A DNA stretch of 64,000 nucleotides from Rapana venosa (taxonomy: Eukaryota; Mollusca; Gastropoda; Neogastropoda; Muricidae): positions 20,419,493 to 20,483,492 of the forward strand of contig CM054140.1 of the NCBI GenBank assembly GCA_028751875.1. The letters run 5' to 3'. The notes below the pieces were generated by a model that saw nothing but the letters and a program-made list of their open reading frames with translations, did no database searches and had not been told where the DNA came from. Below are positions 61,001 to 64,000 of this stretch, one piece after another (the stretch's first letter is position 1; each line of letters begins with the position of its first letter). The position numbers and the translations under genes were made by a program.

Positions 61001-62681
61001 GGAGCAACTGGGTTAAAAGGGCTTACTGACAACTCATGCAAAAGAACAAAATATCGTGCAGAAATATTTCATAATTTTTATTCTGTTAACCCTAGTGGCG
61101 CGGTTCCCGGAATATTCCGGGAAAGGCGGGTCTAGGCTGTGTGGCGGATCCCGGAATATTCCGGGATGACGTGGGTGGTCATAGTTGAAAGCTTACTTTC
61201 GCTTTCAAAGGTCAGCCAATGAATGTTAAGGCCGTTGTAGGCCCGCAGAAAGGGGTGAAGGTCGTTTGACACACACAAGCAACGAAGAATCTGATTGGTT
61301 AAGAGTGTATTTTAATTTTTTTTCGGACCAGCCGAGATCGTCTTCAACAAAAATGGCGGCCAGCGTTTGCGCTAGAATTTCTTCAAGCGTTTTTCGAGCT
61401 TTTTTACAAAATTGACAGCGAGGAGGAGTTTTAGAGGCTGGATTTGGTTGAAATAAACAATGAGAGAGACGATGAGGTAAGGATTGTGGAATATTTTTGA
61501 AAAACTTGGTAAAAATCGATCGCGATCGGACTGAATCGAGCGGTGCTAGTTTTGCTGGATGGACTTTTTCGCTACTCGGCGATTTCGACGTCACAGATTG
61601 TTTTACTTTATTTTGACGCAATGAGGCTTCGAAATAACTGTTGTTGAGTCAAATCGCTATGCTGCTGAGTACTTTGCATCACATGAAATCAAGCGATCTT
61701 TGTATTTTTGTCATAGAAAGCCACCACTTCGCACATTCCGCCATGACGGTCGCGATGGCGTCGATCCTGTCGCTGAACTTTTCCGAGTATTTGGTGAACG
61801 ATAAAGCGATACAAACTCCTTATTTTTTGAAAACTAATGTCAAGAAATAGTGTTTACCTAATCATGACATTTATGCACCGCAAGAACTTTGCTTATCGTG
61901 TTAAAATCGATCCGGGGCCCTGACAGTGGAACAGTGATCGGTAGTGCGAACATGATTTTTTTTTTTGATTTTTTTTTACATAACCATAAACACTACACAC
62001 TATTATAAAATTATACTCATTTAAAAGCATATTATCTCTTCTTTCCAGTGATCTATAGCTTAACACATTTAATTCAGTTTTATATATCAATATCAAGGGT
62101 TGTTTGAGCCCACCATGCTCCAAAACAATGCTAGCCAATGTTAATTCAGCCAATAGAAGTGAGGCTTGTTGCTGTTTATTTAGCGCTACTAGGGTTAAAA
62201 GTTTACTTTCACAATTAGTATTGCCCAACATCCATCCATCATCTGAAGAACAGCATGTTCACTCTATGCTGTCGTATTTGTGTTATTGGCCTTCAAAGCT
62301 AAGATTATATGGAGCCATCACAAACCCACCAAAAACTCCAAAGAACAACTTCTTCATGAAATTTACCCTCAAAGCTAAGATTATATGGAGCCAAGACAAT
62401 CCCACCCAAAACTCCAAAGAACAAACTCTACACTGTCACATTCATGTTATTCATTCTCAACTCTAGACTTAAGCCATCACAGCCCTACCGAAAGTCCATG
62501 GGAAAAATAGCCCTATCAACATTACAACAGCTAAAGGGACTACTGACCTAATGTCTGCACCAGCCACAAAAACGTCTGGTTTGGAGGAGATGAGGACGAT
62601 GCCTTTGTAGGCCGGGTTGGTCTGAGTTTCTTTCAACACATCCACAAACTCTGCCTGCATTCCCTTGGTCAGGGTGTTCAC
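36358..62681 (-). CDS. HADHA: HADHA, trifunctional enzyme subunit alpha (18 terminal coding exons; 5' end outside window)
   Basis: Mitochondrial long-chain fatty-acid beta-oxidation enzyme, carrying 2-enoyl-CoA hydratase and 3-hydroxyacyl-CoA dehydrogenase activities and partnering HADHB. Exons in transcript order: 62681-62548, 60593-60455, 59713-59491, 58513-58444, 57887-57832, 55269-55151, 54436-54380, 53965-53856, 52824-52654, 52069-51934, 45218-45132, 44234-44147, 42800-42679, 41396-41201, 39325-39214, 38026-37936, 37673-37619, 36503-36358 (stop TAG). Every intron reads GT-AG. The exons sum to 2112 nt, giving 703 aa and a stop in one unbroken frame. The protein starts at VNTLTKGMQ, about residue 60 of the roughly 763-aa animal protein, so only the transit peptide and first residues are missing, to the right of the window. 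Motifs seen: CLGGGLE and [11 protein letters not shown] (hydratase), [13 protein letters not shown] (NAD binding), [11 protein letters not shown] (dehydrogenase histidine) and a KKFHS C-terminus resembling the KKFYQ of vertebrates. Exon order and motif order leave little doubt. Confidence 0.96.
36657..36945 (+). mobile_element. SINE with a 5S rRNA-like core, copy 4 (full length)
   Basis: + strand copy starting gggatagctccgtggtcgg, with diverged core (ggttaagcagcatcaaacat) and tail gacacctttacctttttt. It sits in the HADHA intron just before the last coding exon, antisense to the gene. Confidence 0.8.
39541..39905 (+). mobile_element. tRNA-derived SINE, full length, with conserved 3' domain
   Basis: Head ggtggcaggatggttaagac and box B tgggttcgattcccagcct; middle ggatgagactataaaccaag; 3' domain gagtgctttgatttgttgct plus gctatataaattccatac; tail ATGATGATG. 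The best complete example of the head, body, 3' domain and triplet tail. Located in a HADHA intron, antisense. Confidence 0.75.
40510..40672 (+). mobile_element. LINE 3'-terminal fragment
   Basis: Encodes [20 protein letters not shown], then [20 protein letters not shown]. Same family as at 16,745. It lies in the HADHA intron between 39325 and 41201, antisense. Confidence 0.65.
40674..40890 (-). mobile_element. SINE body copy abutting a LINE tail
   Basis: - strand copy of the ggatgagactataaaccaag family. It begins immediately after the + strand LINE fragment at 40,510-40,672, so one inserted next to or into the other. Confidence 0.6.
43350..43590 (+). mobile_element. Probable LINE fragment
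   Basis: A readable frame with [19 protein letters not shown] resembles the basic linker found near the end of LINE polyproteins. Weak: short and without a diagnostic motif. Confidence 0.3.
45897..46735 (+). pseudogene. RTE endonuclease fragment (5' part of the LINE reading frame)
   Basis: Exonuclease-endonuclease-phosphatase fold. The asparagine of TWN, the glutamate of LAEVRW and the aspartate/asparagine of GDWNAK are intact, but the terminal SDH triad member lies 2.7 kb away beyond the inserted transposon. True LINE coding stops at 46705; residues after PKRFK are from the insert. Confidence 0.85.
46706..49401. mobile_element. TTAA-flanked DNA transposon nested in the LINE (non-autonomous; piggyBac- or Kolobok-like)
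   Basis: 2696 bp, bounded by TTAA at 46702-46705 and 49402-49405; precise removal with one TTAA restores the LINE reading frame. Termini GGTGGACCACTGCGTC and (reverse complement of the right end) GGGGGACCGCGGCATA match at 12 of 16 positions. Starting with GG rather than CCC suits Kolobok better than piggyBac, but both use TTAA. The interior has no transposase frame of useful length. A promoter-like block at 48,925-49,020 has CCGCCATCTTGG, CACGTG and two CCAAT boxes. The boundaries are firm; the superfamily is not. Confidence 0.75.
49406..51576 (+). pseudogene. RTE reverse transcriptase remnant
   Basis: Continues the endonuclease from its SDHD motif into a reverse transcriptase. The frame is lost several times (around 49,765, 50,450, 50,620, 50,840 and 51,150), yet the signature blocks remain readable in order: thumb/finger blocks, the QGCPLSP block, FADD and the C-terminal KCLRRILNI and [17 protein letters not shown]. 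It cannot make an active protein. Confidence 0.82.
53660..53768. repeat. Tandem duplication of about 44 bp
   Basis: catgcatgcatacatgcaag followed by tgtgatccattcc and tttcttttcttt occurs twice in a row at 53,672-53,765 with one substitution. Intronic in HADHA. Confidence 0.7.
56334..57395. mobile_element. piggyBac-like element with TTAA duplication (1062 bp)
   Basis: TTAA at 56330-56333 and 57396-57399 flanks inverted ends CTCTCCTACTACCG and CTCTTCTACTACCG (one mismatch in 14). At +16 and +60 from the left end are two 16-bp palindromes (56350-56365 and 56394-56409; GGCGGGT and a complementary arm). A promoter-like GCCGCCATTTG (56,505) precedes an ATG at 56570. The short reading frame is rich in acidic residues, as in the N-terminus of piggyBac transposases, but has no catalytic domain, so this is a deletion derivative. 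It lies in the HADHA intron between 55269 and 57832. Confidence 0.75.
56513..56818 (+). pseudogene. Fragment of a piggyBac-like transposase N-terminus (frameshifted)
   Basis: The frame from 56570 reads [16 protein letters not shown] and then [17 protein letters not shown]. About 56,745 the acidic block [14 protein letters not shown] continues in another frame to a stop near 56818. Acidic serine/aspartate blocks are usual ahead of the DDE domain in this superfamily, but there is nothing to confirm the assignment beyond the host element's ends. Confidence 0.4.
57915..58200. repeat. GA and TG microsatellite in a HADHA intron
   Basis: (GA)n at 57919-58003 followed by TG repeats with a recurrent gtgtaacatgtg word to 58,110. 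It lies only about 30 bp upstream of the acceptor of exon 57887-57832 (transcript direction), so its - strand TC tract extends the polypyrimidine tract. Confidence 0.85.
58662..58975 (-). mobile_element. tRNA-derived SINE with head and body
   Basis: - strand head gggatagcctggtggttaga with ggatcaagcccgggtttcag at 58,972-58,900, then the body with ggatgagactataaaccaag. The head matches the one at 5,069. Located in a HADHA intron, same orientation as the gene. Confidence 0.65.
59075..59490. repeat. 73-bp minisatellite containing copies of a HADHA exon end and its splice donor
   Basis: The word ctgacctagggggtgaac recurs at 59121, 59194, 59267, 59340, 59413 and 59486, exactly 73 bp apart. The copy at 59486 is the real 5' splice site of the HADHA exon 59491-59713; the five others lie in the downstream intron and each carries the last 20 or so exon bases with the same GTCAGT donor. 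Copies are nearly identical, so the expansion is recent. Confidence 0.93.
61090..62194. mobile_element. piggyBac-like element with CCCTAG ends and TTAA duplication (1105 bp)
   Basis: TTAA at 61086-61089 and 62195-62198. Inverted ends CCCTAGTGGCGC and CCCTAGTAGCGC differ at one position; CCCTAG is the classic piggyBac terminus. Two identical 16-bp palindromes CCCGGAATATTCCGGG lie at 61106-61121 and 61150-61165, that is +16 and +60 from the left end. A block near 61,351 (AAAATGGCGGCC) with a CCAAT box at 61,213 looks like a promoter. No transposase remains. It lies in the HADHA intron between 60593 and 62548. Confidence 0.78.
62285..62440. repeat. Tandem duplication of about 75-80 bp
   Basis: tcaaagctaagattatatgg and aactccaaagaacaa occur twice in the same order at 62,290 and 62,369. 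Intronic in HADHA, next to the piggyBac-like element. Confidence 0.65.
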
Positions 62682-63159
62682 CTGGGATGGGAAAACAGAA
62701 AACCATTCTTTATCATGACACATCCTTTAGCATGATAGTAACAGAACACCACCACCATTTTACAATGACAGAGACCACCATTCTACATGACTTCAAGTCA
62801 CTGAAACTGTACTTGCTCTGTAAACTATATTATATATACAGCTTGTGGTATTCCCCATTTGGCTCTAGCAAAATAGCAGTAGCAGCAACAGCAGCAGTAG
62901 TATTAATGATAATAAAATAACACCATTATTATGAATTTCATCCTGCCCCCCTTCTCCCATATAAGTCTGCACAATGTACTGACATTAACAATCTTAATTG
63001 GTCATAACATGCACTTCATTAAAGCAGATACTCTAAACGAACCCCACTAGCTAGCTAAATTAAACTAACCATGGGTAAAATTACCATTTAGATCATATAC
63101 ATGACAAAGCACAGGCAACAGGTGGTCAGTTTCCATGTTGTACACTGTCCACATACTTC

Positions 63160-64000
63160 TTCTTCCTTTTTTGTCATATGTGACCTGTTTTTACGAAATG
63201 AGTCTTAACTTGCACACAGTGAAAAGGAGAGAGGCCCAAAAAAGGGAAGGTGCCGTCCACTTTGCCAATTTTGACTTTTAATCAAAAATGGAATCTGTAG
63301 CCATTAAATTTCCTATCTATATGTTTGAAAAGGTTAGATTTGATTTTTAAATGCGTTTTTAAACAGTTTTTATCGACCCACCCTACAGCAGTTTTCCAGT
63401 GTCCTTCATCATTACAACCGTGATTTCAGTCATCTCGTTATCCTTACCCCTGACAGGGCCCCACACATGTCATACACCATTGGAAAGGCTGTGATCTATA
63501 TTTTCCATTTCACGCAGCCTTAACGTGAAATCTAACCAATCAGAAATACTGCTTCGAGTTATTTAGGTATAAACGAAACCTGAAAGCTCGAGAAGATCGA
63601 CCAATGAGAGTTGAGGACACACACTGCCTGTAGTAACCAACAAGCAGCTGGTCTATGATTGGTTGGGAGGGGTTTCACTGGCGACATATCTGTTCTATTT
63701 TTAGAAACGCATGGCTGGGAAACTTTGCTGTTTGCAAAGAATAATGGGCATTATGGCTCATTTCTAGCTGATCTTCCACTCTGCCAATAGCAGATCAGTA
63801 CAAACCAGGTGTATTATTTACCAAATATTCTGCTGCATCTTGTGAAGACAAAAAAATAAAACGATCGTGATGTGATGAAAGCCCCGAGTAACTTCGCGAG
63901 TGGGCTTGAATGAAATGAACTGCGATCTGTGTGTTAGGGTTCAAGGTTAGATGTAGAAGCACTGGTACCTGCATGTAATGTTAATAAACATGGGTATGCA
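63160..64000. other. Unassigned block at the right edge, possibly part of another DNA transposon
   Basis: No HADHA exon is visible. The block has several CCAAT boxes (63,535 and 63,600 on +, an ATTGG at 63,658 on -) and palindromic words, like the promoter-like interiors of the TTAA elements. No end is identified in the window. Confidence 0.3.

Larger units (their letters stand above)
57832..62681 (-). other. HADHA: HADHA exons for the enoyl-CoA hydratase (crotonase) module
   Basis: Five exons (62681-62548, 60593-60455, 59713-59491, 58513-58444, 57887-57832) encode the N-terminal hydratase fold. VFVAGADIR forms part of the oxyanion hole. The glutamate in CLGGGLE ends the second exon, and the glutamate in [11 protein letters not shown] lies in the third; these correspond to the two catalytic glutamates of crotonases. 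[19 protein letters not shown] is the usual helix after the active site. Both catalytic residues are intact, so this looks functional. The exon at 59491-59713 ends in CTAG before the donor GTCAGT and adjoins the 73-bp minisatellite described separately. Confidence 0.93.

Noticed and set aside
62682..64000. Search for the upstream HADHA exon encoding the residues just before VNTLTK
   Set aside because: No - strand frame with the expected hydratase start and a matching donor is visible; the exon must lie beyond the window.

Overview
The window is nuclear DNA of a eukaryote with long introns, GT-AG splicing and very dense simple repeats and SINEs. The protein sequences, the SINE types and the abundance of TTAA-type DNA transposons suggest a marine invertebrate, most likely a mollusc and perhaps a gastropod. 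The organism is an inference; the gene calls do not depend on it.

Layout. Positions 1-17,500 hold no convincing protein-coding exon. They are a mosaic of microsatellites (GATA, GA/TC, CA/TG, a 730-bp CTG/CTA triplet array, AAG), a GC-skewed pentamer minisatellite, tRNA-derived SINEs and LINE scraps. From 17,500 on there are four genes. (1) A small + strand gene (18,104-18,499) encodes a 131-aa protein starting MGCS, a likely lipid anchor, with promoter-like motifs about 0.55 kb upstream. (2) A complete six-exon NME6-type nucleoside diphosphate kinase lies on the - strand (21,650-26,764). (3) A complete six-exon TM2D1-type gene lies on the + strand (27,094-34,545). (4) The last 18 coding exons of HADHA, the mitochondrial trifunctional enzyme alpha subunit, lie on the - strand (36,358-62,681); its first exons lie beyond the right edge. 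All exon joins were read from the sequence and the phases close exactly: 180 aa, 208 aa and 703 aa.

NME6 and TM2D1 are head to head with only 329 bp between start codons, so a shared promoter is likely. TM2D1 and HADHA are tail to tail and their predicted 3' ends meet or overlap near 35.2-35.4 kb. HADHA and NME6 are both linked to mitochondria in other animals; no operon-like relation is implied.

HADHA introns are loaded with mobile DNA: an RTE-type LINE of about 3.2 kb whose endonuclease is split by a 2.7-kb TTAA-flanked transposon, and two piggyBac-like elements of about 1.1 kb. Those two carry different terminal sequences and different palindromes, but both place two 16-bp palindromes at exactly +16 and +60 from the element start. 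Other notable structures are a 73-bp minisatellite that repeats the end of a HADHA exon together with its 5' splice site, an 18-bp minisatellite beginning at a TM2D1 splice donor, a SINE family with a 5S-rRNA-like core (four copies), and a GC-AG intron in NME6.
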